DNA of 64,000 nt from Posidonia oceanica (Eukaryota; Streptophyta; Magnoliopsida; Alismatales; Posidoniaceae): positions 19,424,001 through 19,488,000 of the forward strand of contig JAZBRS010000049.1 of the NCBI GenBank assembly GCA_037176725.1, in the 5' to 3' direction. The translations under genes were made by a program, and so were the position numbers. A model generated the notes under the pieces. That model was not told the DNA's origin, ran no database searches, and saw nothing but the letters and a program-made list of their open reading frames with translations. Shown here piece after piece: positions 1-11,340 of the stretch (its first letter is position 1; each line of letters begins with the position of its first letter).

Positions 1-640
1 CTCTCGGTTCGCTTTCGTTGACCCTTGAGACGCCTTTGGGGAGATGTAGTGTGGTTGCAGGTTCAGCTACCTTGGGACAACGCCAGCGTTGCCCAAGGGT
101 GCCCGTGCTTGGTAAGCTCTTTCTTCCTTCTTCCTCCTTGTATGACAAACGTTAGCAAAGCAAAACAAACAAAACAATATAAAGATGGATCAATATGTGT
201 AGTAACCTATCCAGAATTAGTAGAAAAGAAAATAAAGAAAGCGTAGTGAGATACGTACCCGAGGGGTTTGATCCCCCCAGTTGCAACTAAAAGAGATGTA
301 TGCCTAGCTAAAACAATATATGAACTTGAAATAAAAAAATGCTTGATTATGCTACAGAATTAAACATGTGATATCAGAAATGAAAAGGAAATGAATGAAA
401 TAGAGTTTCCTCTGTCTATGCACAAGGTGCAAACTGTGTTGACATGAAGTCAACAACAGCAAAAGGATCCTCAAGCTTTTCGAAGACTCTCCTTCTTTCA
501 AAATCTCTCTTCTCTCTTTCAATTCTTAAGGGCCTCACTTCTCTAAGATTTTTAATCTCAAGAGTATGTGAGTTCCAAAAGTTTCTTAACTCCTTTTCTC
601 TCTCAAAATTCTGGCCTTGAACTCTATGGGGGTATCTACA
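1..640 (-). mobile_element. 3' LTR of element C (partial, internally deleted)
   Basis: Nearly colinear with 46995-47627, then jumps to the last 8 bases matching 48221-48228. The segment equivalent to about 47628-48220, which holds the TATA box and upstream motifs of the 5' LTR, is missing here. Both ends of the missing segment carry GGGGTA in the 5' LTR. The LTR terminus TGTAGATA (minus strand) lies at 640. The remainder continues beyond the window start. Confidence 0.85.
71..97. other. Hairpin in element C LTR
   Basis: Twelve base pairs of inverted repeat (CTTGGG-CAACGC pairing with GCGTTG-CCCAAG), a one-base A bulge at 77 and a 2-base loop. The identical sequence is at 47065-47091 in the other LTR. 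Confidence 0.6.
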
Positions 641-657
641 AATTGCCCCTCCTTGAA
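641..657 (-). other. Polypurine tract of element C
   Basis: On the minus strand, purine-rich AAGGAGGGGC followed by AATT lies directly before the LTR start TGTAGATA. Element A has a very similar tract (AGGGAGGGGCATC) before its own 3' LTR, which supports calling 1-640 a 3' LTR. Confidence 0.7.
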
Positions 658-1190
658 GATGGCTTCGGCACGAAGCTATCTACAAGGCAAGACGATACCC
701 CTGTGTGGCACTACTTGGGGGTCCTAAATGAAATCCAATGCCTGCTGCCACCAGACTTGGACGGGACACAAAGAGGGTCGGCTAAAGAAACACGACCAAG
801 GGGATTGCCCAAGGGGAACAAACTAACGACATGCCATGGGGATGGCTCGTGGGGGTCAGACTAAAAAACACTACTGCGGGGATGGCCTGTGGGGGTCAAA
901 CTAAAAGACATGCCACGGGGATTGCCCATAGGGGTCAAACTAAAAGACATGCCATGGAAATTTCCCACGGGGTTCAAACTAAAAGACATGGATAGCTAAT
1001 GATTCCGACGACCACTCAATGCGAATGCAGTATAATGCGCTATGTATGGATGTGTGCTGACGGGAATGCAAAAGGAGTCATGATATGCAATGCATGACCC
1101 TAGGTAATGAGGTTCCTCCATCATTGCCAGCTTTAATTTGTATACCGGGTTGGCTCAGGAATTTTTCTCACCACCCAAGGCGGACTGACA
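658..1190. repeat. Degenerate 3' spacer of element C with diverged 44-bp repeat units
   Basis: No gene seen. From about 815 to 985 there are four or so diverged copies of the 'gacatgcca.gggga..gcc.a.gggg.tc.aactaaa' unit, relatives of the 44-bp array at 2640-3289. The rest is unique, AT/GC-balanced sequence. Confidence 0.6.
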
Positions 1191-1570
1191 CATGCATGAA
1201 TGCAATTTGTCATGATCAGGTGCCCTTTCCTTAAGTGTAGCCTACACTCTCCCAAGGGACCATCGTCTCAAGATACGCGGGTTGGTGAGCGAGAGGTCAA
1301 TGATGCTCCCAGGCAAAAGGGGAAATGATCTCTTCTCTGCCGACCGCGTTGGCTCTATTTGTCACAATTAGGTGTCCTTTCATTGAATGTTGCCTACATT
1401 CTTGACAGAGACCGTCATCTCGTGACTCGGAATCAATGAACAATGAGTCCATCGATACCGTTGGCGTTATTCGTCAGAATCAAGTGTCCTTTCATTGAAT
1501 GTTGCCTACATTCTCGGTGGGGACCATCATCTTCTGACCCGGGAGTTAGTGAACAGTGGATTCATTAATA
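1191..1570. repeat. Degenerate tandem repeat, unit about 120 bp
   Basis: Three successive units share 'gtgtccttt..ttgaatgttgcctacattct' followed by 'gaccatcatct' and 'gaccc/actcgg'. The best copies start near 1369 and 1486, and a more diverged copy starts near 1219. Non-coding. Confidence 0.6.
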
Positions 1571-2635
1571 CCATTGGCTTTGCTTTGTTGACCCAGTTAT
1601 GCTCTAGGGTTCTTTCTGCTGATTGGTTTTGCTTTATTTGTCCGGTTGTGCTCTGGGGTTGCTTTGTTTGTCCGGTCGTGCTCCGGGGTTTGCTTTGTTG
1701 TCCGGTTGTGCTCCAGGGTACCTGCTTTTGATTGGCTTGCTTTGTTTGTCCGGTTGTGCTCCGGGGTTTGCTTTGATGTCCTGGTTATGCTCCGGGGTTC
1801 TTTGCTTTGGTGTCCTAGTTATGCTCCAAGGTTCTTTGCTTTGATGTCCCAGTTATGCTCCGGGGTTCTTTGCTTTGATGTCCCGGTTATGCTCCGGGGA
1901 TCTTTGCTTTGGTGTCCCGGTTATGCTCCGGGGATCTTTGCTTTATTTGTCCAGTCGTGCTTCGGGGTTTGCTTTGTTGTCTGGTTGTGCTCCAGGGTAC
2001 TTACTTTTGATTGGCTTGCTTTGTTTGTCTGGTTGTGCTCCGGAGTTTGCTTGGATGTCTCGGTTATGCTCCGAGGTTGTTTGCTTTGATGTCCCGGTTA
2101 TGCTTCGGGGATCTTTGCTTCGGTGTCCCGATTATGCTCCGGGGATCTTTGCTTTGATGTTCCGGTTATGCTCCGGGGATCTTTGCTTTGATGTCTCGGT
2201 TATGCTCTGGGGATGTTTTCTTGATTGGTTTGCTTTGTTATCCTTGTTATGCTCCGGGGATCTTTTCTTGATTGGTTTGCTTTGTTATCCCGGTTACGCT
2301 CCGAGGATCTTGCTTTGGTGTCCTGGTTATGCTCCGGGGTTCTTTGCTTGGGTGTCCCAGTTATGCTCCAGGGATCTTTGCTTTGGTATCCCGGTTAAGC
2401 TCTAGGGATCTTTGCTTTGGTGTCCCGGTTATGCTATGGGGATCTTTGCTTTGGTGTCCTGGTTATGCTCCAGGGATCTTTTCTTGATTGGTTTGCTTTG
2501 TTATCCCGGTTATGCTCCGGGGATCATTCTTGATTGGTTTGCTTTGTTATCCCGGTTATGCTCCGGGGATCTTTGCTGATTGGTTTGCTTTGTTATCCCA
2601 GTTGTGCTCTGGGGTTCTTTCTTGATTTGGCGAGG
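1571..2635. repeat. Tandem repeat, unit about 34 bp (gctccggggatctttgcttt...)
   Basis: About 30 degenerate copies of a unit reading roughly 'gatctttgctttggtgtcccggttatgctccggg'. The spacing of 'gctccgggga' is 34 bases at 1891 and 1925. A stray copy of the unit ('gattgtgctccggggttctt') lies at 27845, on the far side of the insertion of A. Open frames across it are by-products of the repeat. Confidence 0.85.
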
Positions 2636-3289
2636 GGATTGCCCAAGAGGGTCGGAAACAAAAACATGACATGCCTAAGGGATGGCCCAAGGGAGTCGAA
2701 AACAAAAACATGACATGCCTAGGGGATGGCCCAAGGGAGTCGAAAACAAAAACATGACATGCCTAGGGGATGGCCCAAGGGAGTCGAAAATAAAGATATG
2801 ACGTGCCTAGGGGATGGCCCAAGGGAGTCGAAAATAAAGATATGACGTGCCTAGGGGATGGCCCAAGGGAGTCGAAAATAAAAACATGACGTTCCTAGGG
2901 GATGGCCCAAGGGAGTCGAAAATAAAAACATGACGTGCCTTGGGGATGGCCCAAGGGAGTCGAAAATAAAAACATGACGTGCCTTGGGGATGGCCCAAGG
3001 GCGTCGAAAATAAAAACATGACGTGCCTAGGGAATGGCCCAAGGTACTTGAAAATAACAACATGACGTGCCTATTGGATGGCCCAAGGGAGTCGAAAGTA
3101 AAAACTTGACGTGCCTAGGGGATGGCCCATGGGAGTCGAAAATAAAAACATGACGTGCCTAGAGGATGGCCCAAGGGTGTCGAAAATAAAAAACATGACA
3201 TACCTAGGGGATGGCCCAAGGGAGTCGAAAATAAGAACATGACATGCCTAGGGGATGGCCCAAGGGAGTCGAAAATAACAACATGATGT
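2636..3289. repeat. 44-bp tandem repeat array of element C, left part
   Basis: About 14-15 copies of a 44-bp unit containing 'gacgtgcctaggggatggcc' and 'caagggagtcgaaaataaaa'. The array is interrupted at 3289 by insertion of element A and resumes at 26759. Confidence 0.95.
3285..3289. repeat. Target site duplication of element A (GATGT, left)
   Basis: GATGT directly precedes the LTR start TGTAGTAATCCC and is repeated at 26759-26763 just after the other LTR end TGTCAACA. Confidence 0.95.
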
Positions 3290-3662
3290 TGTAGTAATCC
3301 CGGTGTTCGGATCGTCCATGCACGATGCCAAAGCTCGCGTGCACCGATCGGAATCAGGCTCACTATAAGCGGCTATGTCCGAGAAGGAAGACCTAACTCG
3401 AAAACATTTAAAAAGGGAAAAATGGAAAGAAAAGAAGAAGATAAGACAAAATCGGAGTCGCCACCAAGTCTATTAAATCGGAAGACGAGGAAAACCGGGG
3501 AAATGCGTGAATAATCACGCAAAACCAAGCAAAGGATGCAAAGCAAAGCAATGCAAAAGAAATAAGATGCAAATGAATGCAAATGATGTGACTCGTGCCT
3601 AGGACAAGGGCAATATGGTCATTGCAGGCCAAGAGAGGGTAAGGACTCCTGTTACGCGCGGG

Positions 3663-3720
3663 GAAGGTGTTAGGCACCCCCGACACGCCCGAGAATCGGT
3701 CTTTCTAGGCTTACGCTCGC
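3663..3720 (-). promoter_or_regulatory. Block conserved between LTR subfamilies (left LTR of A)
   Basis: About 55-60 bases are essentially identical in both LTRs of A, in B (53935-53994) and in D (56343-56401), although flanking LTR sequence differs clearly between subfamilies. It contains GGTG-ttagg-CACC, able to form a small hairpin. Its place near the downstream end of the LTR suggests an R/U5 role such as RNA 3'-end formation, packaging or reverse transcription. The function is inferred. Confidence 0.55.
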
Positions 3721-4044
3721 ATATGCAGGGAAATGCAGACTTTGAATGCCTAAGTGCCAATGAATGCCTGTCTAAATGCTCGAAGGTGTGCTCTAAGTGA
3801 TGAAAGGCGATGCAGGGAAGTAAACGTGCAATCTAAACGCTCAGCAACGCTGTCCATGTTCCGAACCGGGCGAAACCTGGCTCGTGAGAACTTCGGACAG
3901 TAAGCATCATCGCCCTATGTGCAAATGCAGGCGAAAAGACGAAACAGCGAGAAAACCATGCAATGCGATCGACGTGCAAGGGAAAACGGCGTAAAACAGT
4001 GCGAGGAACGAAAGAAGTATGCAAAAAGATGCGAGAACAGGGTT

Positions 4045-4676
4045 GACATGCAAAATGGGGCAAGAAATGGAACAAGAACGCAAAACCGCGCGAGAAAACG
4101 AAAGGAGGGCGCAAAACTGGGCAAGAAAACACCAGGGCACACAAAACGAGGCGAGAAAACGAAAGGGCACGCAAAACGGGGCAGGAAAACAAGACTGCGC
4201 GCAAAACGAGGCAAGCAAGCTGAAGGGCACGCAAAATGGTGCAAGACAGAGGGGCGGCGCGCAAAACGGAGCGAGAAAACATGAAAACACGCAAAACGAG
4301 GCGAAGAAATCAAAAGGCACGCAAAATGGTGCAAGATAGAGAAGTGGCGCGCAAAACGGAGCGAGAAAACTTGGAAACACGCAAAACGAGACGAAAAAAC
4401 TAAATGGCACGCAAAACGGTGCAAGGCAGGGAAGTGGCGCGCAAAACGGAGCGAGAAAACAAGAAAACACGCAAAACGGGGCGAGAAAAATAAAGGGCAC
4501 GCAAAACGGTGCAAGACCAAGAAGCGGCGCGCAAAACGGAGCGATAAAACGCGATGGCACGCAAAACGAGGCGAAGAAACTAAAAGGCACGCAAAACGGA
4601 GCGATAAAACGCGATGGCACGCAAAACGAGGCGAAGAAACTAAAAGGCACGCAAAACGGTGCAAATGGCATGCAAA
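4045..4676. repeat. 30-bp-period array within left LTR of A
   Basis: Successive about 30-base units start with (g)gcacgcaaaacg, gcgcgcaaaacgg or acacgcaaaacg, followed by a variable tail. Higher-order 60/90-base periodicity is visible. Because the period is a multiple of three, all frames stay open and give long spurious ORFs (for example minus 3907-4671). Confidence 0.9.
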
Positions 4677-5049
4677 ATGAATGCAGTGCAGAAGTTCAGG
4701 AAGATATACCTGGAGATCCGGGAGTCTGATCGGAGATCTGCTCGGTCCATGCTGAAGAGCGCTTCACTGCGGTCGCCTGGGCGGCTTACTTGAGGAGATC
4801 CGACGATCGGATTGGAAGATATCGCGGCTTCGGAGCAGAAGGGCCAGAACAGAAGAGGAGAACAGATCAAAGTGTTCAGGAGATCCTAAGGGTGTGCTGA
4901 AGGTCTTCCCAAGTGAAGGAGAGTTAGAAGTGCTTGGTGTGTGCAAGAAGATGCTAAAATGCAAGACTAAATGGATGCGGAATGTATGCAAAAGCAAGAA
5001 AAGTAAAGAGAAGTAATTTGAGAAAAGAAAAGAAAAAGAAAAAAAAAAC

Positions 5050-6090
5050 CAGGAGTCCAGAAAGCATTTTGAAAAAGAAGAGGGGCTAAAAGTGCAAATT
5101 TTCCAGAAAACAGGGTTCCACAGGAGAAGACTTTGAAAACAGGGGAAGCCAAGGGTCTATTTGGCAAAAAAAACTAGGCTCAGAAGGGTGTTTTGAAAAG
5201 AAGGTATGCTTTAAAAGAGATTTTGAAACCAAAAGGGGTCAGAGTGCAATTTTGGAAAAATCTAGGGTCTAAAATGCAAATTTTCCAGAAAACAAGGTCC
5301 TGGGGAGTCTGGGGGTATTAGTGAAAGGTCTGTATGAAATTTGGTAGGCATAGGGGTTAAAATGCAATCTAGGGGCAAAATGGTCTTTTCACATGATTTT
5401 TAAAGCATGCAGGGACCTAAGTGTGATTTTGAAATCATGCAGGGGTTGGAAATGCAATTTAGTATGGAAAATATGTTCTGAAAATTAAATGACTGGACCA
5501 CAGTGCAATTTCTGGAAAATATGGGGTTAAAAATGCAATGCAGTAAGTTAAAATGCATGCAGCACAGTTACTGTCCATTTAAAATGGACCTAACTGCAAA
5601 TATATAAAGTAGAGGGGCAAATATGCAATGCATCAACCAAAAATAAAAATCAGAACCTAAGTTTCTATAGTGCATGGACTTAAATGCAAAAATAGAAAAA
5701 TGCAGGGACTTGGAATGCAATGCAGTATGGAAAAATAAAAAATAATCCTAAGTTCTGACAGTGCATGGGACCTAAATGCAAAAATAAAAACATGCAAGGG
5801 GCCAGGATGCAATACAGTATGGTAAAATATGAGTAAATAAATGAACTGACTTGGTACAGGACTTAAATGCAAAAAAGGAAAACAGGAGGACTAAACTGCA
5901 AAATATCATAACAGCACAGCACAGTAGATGGATCTATTTGCAAATATTGAAAAACATAAACAGATCGTGCAATTTAGCAAAGTATTTAATTAAAAACCAA
6001 GCAGAATAAACGAAATAAGGACTGGAATGCAAAAATGAGGAAACTTAGGACAGACATGCAATATTTACCCTAAAACTATATAAACTGAAA
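5050..6090. repeat. Degenerate short-phrase repeat in left LTR of A ('aaatgcaa')
   Basis: The phrase TAAAATGCAA, or close variants, alternates with 'ggacctaa' or 'ggggct' phrases at irregular 40-70-base spacing. The same texture occurs at 22790-23810 in the right LTR, at 51900-52620 in B (reverse complement) and at 57770-58650 in D. Non-coding. Confidence 0.6.
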
Positions 6091-9032
6091 AATAAGTGAA
6101 CAGTGTTGATCGTCGACGGCGACGATCACTGTAGCACGAAGCTTCCAGAGTTCGTGCCGTCGACAGGGGAGGCTGAGGATGCGCGGGAAGGCGGAGAGCA
6201 GCGTCGGCGGTCGTCCGGAGCTCCGGGGGTCGACTGGAACTCGCTCTGCTGGTCGGAATGTCCGGAGGAAAAGCAGCCGGCGCCGGAGAAGGAGGACTGT
6301 CCGGCGAGCTGAAGACGGAGCAGGAGGTCCGGAAAGCCTATTCTAAAGGCTGGGGAAGCAAGAGAAGAAGGAGAGGAAGCTAGGGGAAGCAGTGATTACC
6401 TTTTCCCGCGCCTGAGTCGCTCCCCCGACGTCAGTGACTTCAGCTGTCGCCGGTGGAGGCCGCCTGGTTGCTGCAGGCGTTGCCGGCTGCCCGCGGAGGT
6501 TGGGATCACTTCAGGACGTCCCTCCGGTGCCTCCTGATCAATCGGACCGAAGTTCTGCAGCTCAGGTAACGCTTTGGCTTTTCTGGGTTCAGAGGATGCT
6601 GCCGGAGGTCGAGGGAGGTGTCCGCTGCTCGTCGGCTTGGATGGAGCGTTCCGGGAGATTGCTGGAGGTGCGGCGAGGCTACTTGGATGGCTGGAGGGGT
6701 TTTCTGGAGACCGTGGTGAGAGTTTGCTGGCGGAGTGGATTTCGGACGGAAATCGGCGCAGGTGTTTGTGGTGGTTCGTTTCGTCTGTGGGGCGAGTCGG
6801 AGATGGAGGCTGGGTGGCTTAGGAAGGTGGAGGTTAGGTGAGTGTCCGGGGAAGGTTTGGGGTCGATTGGAGGTCTGTGGTGGTGGGAATTTCAGGAGAG
6901 CTGGCGTTGGGTTCTGGCTGGGTTCCAGGGAGATTTCAGGCAGAAGGCTGGGCTATTCTCCGCGGGAAGGAAGGGTGAGGTTGCAGGTGGTTTGGGTGAG
7001 ATTCGGGGGCGGATTTTGGGCTGTTCTGGAGGTGTTTTGGGTGCTGGTTCGCTGGAAGAAGGAGAGGCCGAGGTCCGGTGTCTCTGGGTGGATTTCCGGA
7101 GAGAATTCGATCACTCTCTCGCCCGGGATTGCCTCTGGAATCCTCCTCTCTCTTCCGGGATCCAAATCCGCTTCTTCTCCTCTCTTTCCCTCCTGAAATG
7201 CCCTCTGAATTTCCCTCCCTTTCCGCCTGACTTCTGATAGCCTCCCTTCTTGGTTTTGCAGGTGTCTGCATTGACTGCCACGGCGTGGCAATGGCAGGAA
7301 GCACGGACCGGCGTTCGGCGCGAGCAGAAGGTGGCAGGAGGGCAGAATGGCAGGCGGCGTGCACTGTTGCACTGCCAGCGCGCGGACGGAGGAAGACGAA
7401 GGACTGTGCAGCACTGTAGCAGCGGGCCGAAAGTTTGAAAAAAAGAAAGAAAAGGTAAACGGGCTGATAAGCCCAGTAAGGAAGAAGAGAAAGAAAGAAA
7501 AAAAAAAGGAAGAAAGAAAGAAAGGTGGAAAGAAAAAATAGGAAAAAATGAGATAAAAATAAATAAAAATATGGGATGACTTGGGTTGTTGGTTAGACGT
7601 TTATCTGGATTTTTTAATGACCGTTTTCAGGTTAATTAGTGTGTTTTAGGCTTGATTAGGGCTTTAGGGTTTTATTTTGTTTTTGATTTGTTTTCCACTT
7701 GATTAGGGGTTGGTTAAGTTCTTTTAAATTGTTTTTAAAATTGTGTTTTCTTGTTAGGTATTTTAGGATGTTAATTAGGATTTTTGGGATTTATTTTTAC
7801 ATTATTTTGAGTGGGTTTTGGGCTTTTAGTTCTAGTCTTTTGTATTTTCCTTTTTTAAGTCTTTTGATCCATGCTTTTGTTTTTTATTTGTTAATTCTTC
7901 TTGATGTTTTTTAGTTGGATTTTTCCTGATTTGATTAAGTATTTTAGGTCTTTTAACTGTATTTTCTTTTCCTTTTTTAATTAAGTTCTTATGTTGTTTT
8001 TCTCATGTTTATTAGGTTAAGCCTCTTGTCTCCTTTAATTGCTTGTTTTAGCATTTGATTTTCAATTCTTTCCCTTGGGGTTTGTTTTTTTAATTCTTTT
8101 AGTGGGGTTTTCATTTTTGGTAGACTCTGATTTTATTTCAGTTTTTTAGTTGATTTTACAGTATTTTATTTTAGTTTGTTTTGCACTTTTTAGTTTGCAT
8201 GCTTGATTTTCTTTTTAGCTTGATTTAATTAAGTTTAGGTTTTTAATTATTTATTTAATGTTTTTAATTGCTTTTTCTGGGGATTCTGATTTGTTTCTTT
8301 TAGGCCTTGGGGTTTTACAGATTTTTAAGGATTTCTGAGGTTTTTTTGCAAAGGGAGGAAGAAGAAAAGAAAAAGAAGAAGGAAAGAGGAAAAAAGGGAA
8401 TAAAAGGGAAAGAGGTAGGTTTGAGGGAGAAGATTTTTTAAAATTCAAGGAGGATGGTAAAAATAAAATAAAAATAGGAATAAGATAGAGAAGGGATAGG
8501 AGTACAAAGGGGGCCCGCTGCCAAGCCAGAAGGAGGGCGAGAAGGGGATGAAAAGAGAGACGATAATCAGGAGAGAGAGAGGAGAGAGAAAACGATAATC
8601 CCGGAGAGAGAAAACGATAATTCCAGCGAAAAGGGGTCTTAAAGGTCTCCGAAAGGGGTGAAATTTGGCGGGTGCGGGGTCTAGGGTTCCTAGTTCTGCT
8701 CCTGGAGTTTTGGTTCAGTTTTGAGGAAGTTTTGGAGGGGTTTTGAGGGGTGGAAAAAGGGTATTTTCGCCTAAGTTTCCTAGGGTTTTTGGGAGGGGTC
8801 TGGTTTGAGATTTTGCAGGCTTTTTGGTGGGTTTACTAAGTCATCAGGGGTGAGTGTTCCTATGGATTTTGGCGGGTTTTCAGGTTCGGGAAAGGGGGGT
8901 AGGCTCAGGTCCAATTCAGGCTTGTTTTGAGGGGAAAGAAGGAGAGGAAGGTGTAGGTTTGGGTCTGGGTTCGGGTCCAGCAGCCACCGGAAGGCTCCAA
9001 ACGATCCAGCCTGTCAAAATGGGGTGTCAACA

Positions 9033-9050
9033 GATGCCCCTCCCTGAGCG
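9033..9050 (-). other. Polypurine tract of element A
   Basis: On the minus strand, CAGGGAGGGGCATC immediately precedes the 3' LTR start TGTTGACACC. Position and composition fit a plus-strand primer site. Confidence 0.75.
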
Positions 9051-9480
9051 AGGCCGAGCGAAGCGAGGCCGCTGCTCAGGGTTGACGAGACACCCCATTT
9101 GACCGGCGAGAGCAGAGGGTTTGCTATCGGCGTGAGCCACTTATTCGGCGGATGCGCCGAACATCGTGGATCGTTGCCGCAATGCAAAGTGCAGGTGCAA
9201 GTGGATGAGGTGCAATGTATACGATGCATGCTAATGCGGATGCAGTGCAAGAGTTAGCGTTAGAGTTAGTACCGATGGGGGGGACCGAAGCGATGCGGGT
9301 GACGCTGACGATGCTGACGACGCTGAAGAGGGACGTTGCGGTGCACCGCGGAGCTTGACGGGAGGTCCAGACCTGCCACGAAAGGAAGGATAGCCGAGGC
9401 TACAAAGGCGCGACGGGAGAGGCGGACCTTTTCCCAGACGCGGAAGGATGCGGGGCTCCGTCTTTTAGGACGAAGTCGCG
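9051..9480. other. Unique spacer 5' of repeats in element A
   Basis: GC-rich, no gene seen. Lies between the polypurine tract and the tandem-repeat region of A. Confidence 0.5.
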
Positions 9481-9489
9481 CGGGGAGGT

Positions 9490-10610
9490 GATAAGTTGTC
9501 GGACTTATCGACCGGATGAGTTTCGGATCATCAGCCGAGGGCGATAGTTTAGGTTATCAGCCTGGCGATAGTTTACGGTCCTATCAACCGGAATGCGCAG
9601 TTGTGAGTGATAGTTACTGGATATCAGCCGTATAACATGGTTGCCATAGATAGTTTAGGATATCAGCCTAGATAGATAGTTTAGGATATCAGCCTAGATA
9701 GTTTAGGATATCAGCCTAGATAGATAGTTTACAGTCCTATCAACTGGAAAGGGCAAACCATGAGGGATAGTTACTGGATATCAGCCGTATAACGCAAGTG
9801 CCGGATAGTTTAGGAATATCAGCCTGGATAGATAGTTTAGGATATCAGCCTAGGTAGTTTAGGTTACCAGCCTAAATAGATAGTTTAGGTTATCAGCCTG
9901 GCGGCCTTGCGAGGGACAGTTACTGGATGTCAGCCGTATAATGCAATTGCGATGGATAGTTTAGGATATCAGCCTAGATCGATAGTTTAGGTTATCAGCC
10001 TAGCGATAGTTTACAGTCCTATCAACTGGAAAGAGCAATTGCAAGGGATAGTTACTGGATATCAGCCGTATAACGTAATTGCCATGGATAGTTTAGGATA
10101 TCAGCCTAGATCGATAGTTTAGGTTATCAGCCTAGATAGATAGTTTAGGATATCAGCCTAGATAGTTTAGGATATTAGCCTAGATAGATAGTTTACAGTC
10201 CTATCAACTGGAGGGGGCAATTACGAGGGACAGTTACTGGATGTCAGCCGTATAACGCAGATGCCGGATAGTTTAGGAATATCAGCCTGGATAGATAGTT
10301 TAGGATATCAGCCTAGGTAGTTTAGGTTACCAGCCTAGATAGATAGTTTAGGTTATCAGCCTGGCGGCACTGCGAGGGACAGTTACTGGATGTCAGCCGT
10401 ATAACACAACTGCGGGCCAACCATGGATCGGCCAAGAGATAGATAGTTTAGGAATATCAGCCTGGGTCGATAGTTTAGGAATATCAGCCTGAGAGTAGAT
10501 AGTTTAGGATATCAGCCTGAGGATAGATAGTTTAGGATATCAGCCTGAGAGTGCTTGATTGTTGATAGTTTAGGATATCAGCCTAAGGGAACTTGATTGA
10601 TGAATGATCG
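9490..10610. repeat. Tandem repeat 'gatagtttaggatatcagcc' in element A
   Basis: Dozens of 22-35-base units of 'gatagtttaggatatcagcctaga', interspersed with longer units 'gatagtttacagtcctatcaactgg' and 'agttactggatatcagccgtataac'. The same family, in inverted sense, occurs in element B at 63055-63610, where 'atagttagggatatcagccc' and 'ggacctatcgcc' appear on the minus strand. Confidence 0.9.
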
Positions 10611-10689
10611 AGTGATGAGTGATGGAATGCTGAATGATTGATTGTTGAATGATTGATTGATGAGTGATTGATTGAGGAGTGCTTGATAA

Positions 10690-11340
10690 GAGGGGATGAG
10701 ATCATGATGAGAGGCTACTGCTAAAGAGGGGGATGAGATCATGATGAGAATTACTGCTAAAGAAGGGGGATGAGGTCATGATGAGAACTATTGCTAAAGA
10801 AGGGGGATGAGGTAGTGATGAGAGCTATTGCTAAAGAGGGGGATGAGGTAGTGATGAGAGCTACTGCTAAAGAAGGGGGATGAGGTAATGATGAGAACTA
10901 TTGCTAAAGAAGGGGGATGAGGTGATGATGAGAACTACTGCTAAAGAAGGGGGATGAGGTAATGATGAGAACTATTGCTAAAGAAGGGGGGTGAGATCAT
11001 GATGAGAACTATTGCTAAAGAAGGGGGGTGAGGTAATGATGAGAGCTACTGCTAAAGAAGGGGGATGAGGTAATGATGAGAACTACTGCTAAAGAAGGGG
11101 GATGAGGTAATGATGAGAACTATTGCTAAAGAAGGGGGATGAGGTGATGATGAGAACTACTGCTAAAGAAGGGGGATGAGGTAATGATGAGAACTATTGC
11201 TAAAGAAGGGGGATGAGGTGATGATGAGAACTACTGCTAAAGAAGGGGGATGAGGTAATGATGAGAACTATTGCTAAAGAAGGGGGGTGAGATCATGATG
11301 AGAACTATTGCTAAAGAAGGGGGGTGAGGTAATGATGAGA
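10690..11340. repeat. 37-bp tandem repeat array in element A
   Basis: About 17 copies of a 37-base unit 'gctaaagaagggggatgaggtaatgatgagaactatt', with copy-to-copy changes mostly in 'aatgatgag' versus 'gatgatgag' and 'gatcatgatgag'. Highly homogeneous, so recently expanded. Confidence 0.93.

Larger units (their letters stand above)
3290..9032 (-). mobile_element. 3' LTR of element A (5743 bp)
   Basis: Bounded by TGTAGTAATCCC at the left and TGTCAACA at the right, as read on the plus strand. In element orientation it starts TGTTGACACCCC and ends TTACTACA. Contents left to right on plus: a conserved block (3663-3720), a 30-bp-period array (4045-4676), a stretch of short 'aaatgcaa' phrases (about 5050-6080), a GC-rich zone (6100-7440), an AT-rich zone (7440-8300) and a purine-rich zone (8340-8640). 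No protein-coding gene is credible in it. Confidence 0.95.

Noticed and set aside
1495..2487. Several plus-strand ORFs of Cys/Gly/Leu-rich repeats
   Set aside because: By-products of the 34-base tandem repeat in different frames.
6103..7440. Overlapping GC-rich ORFs in the LTRs of A (also 24160-25140, 50423-51869, 59053-60045)
   Set aside because: Not conserved as protein between A, B and D although the DNA is homologous; no domain; frames shift between copies.
10690..11340. Regular repeats resembling a CRISPR array
   Set aside because: Units are contiguous with no unique spacers, and the context is a plant retroelement.
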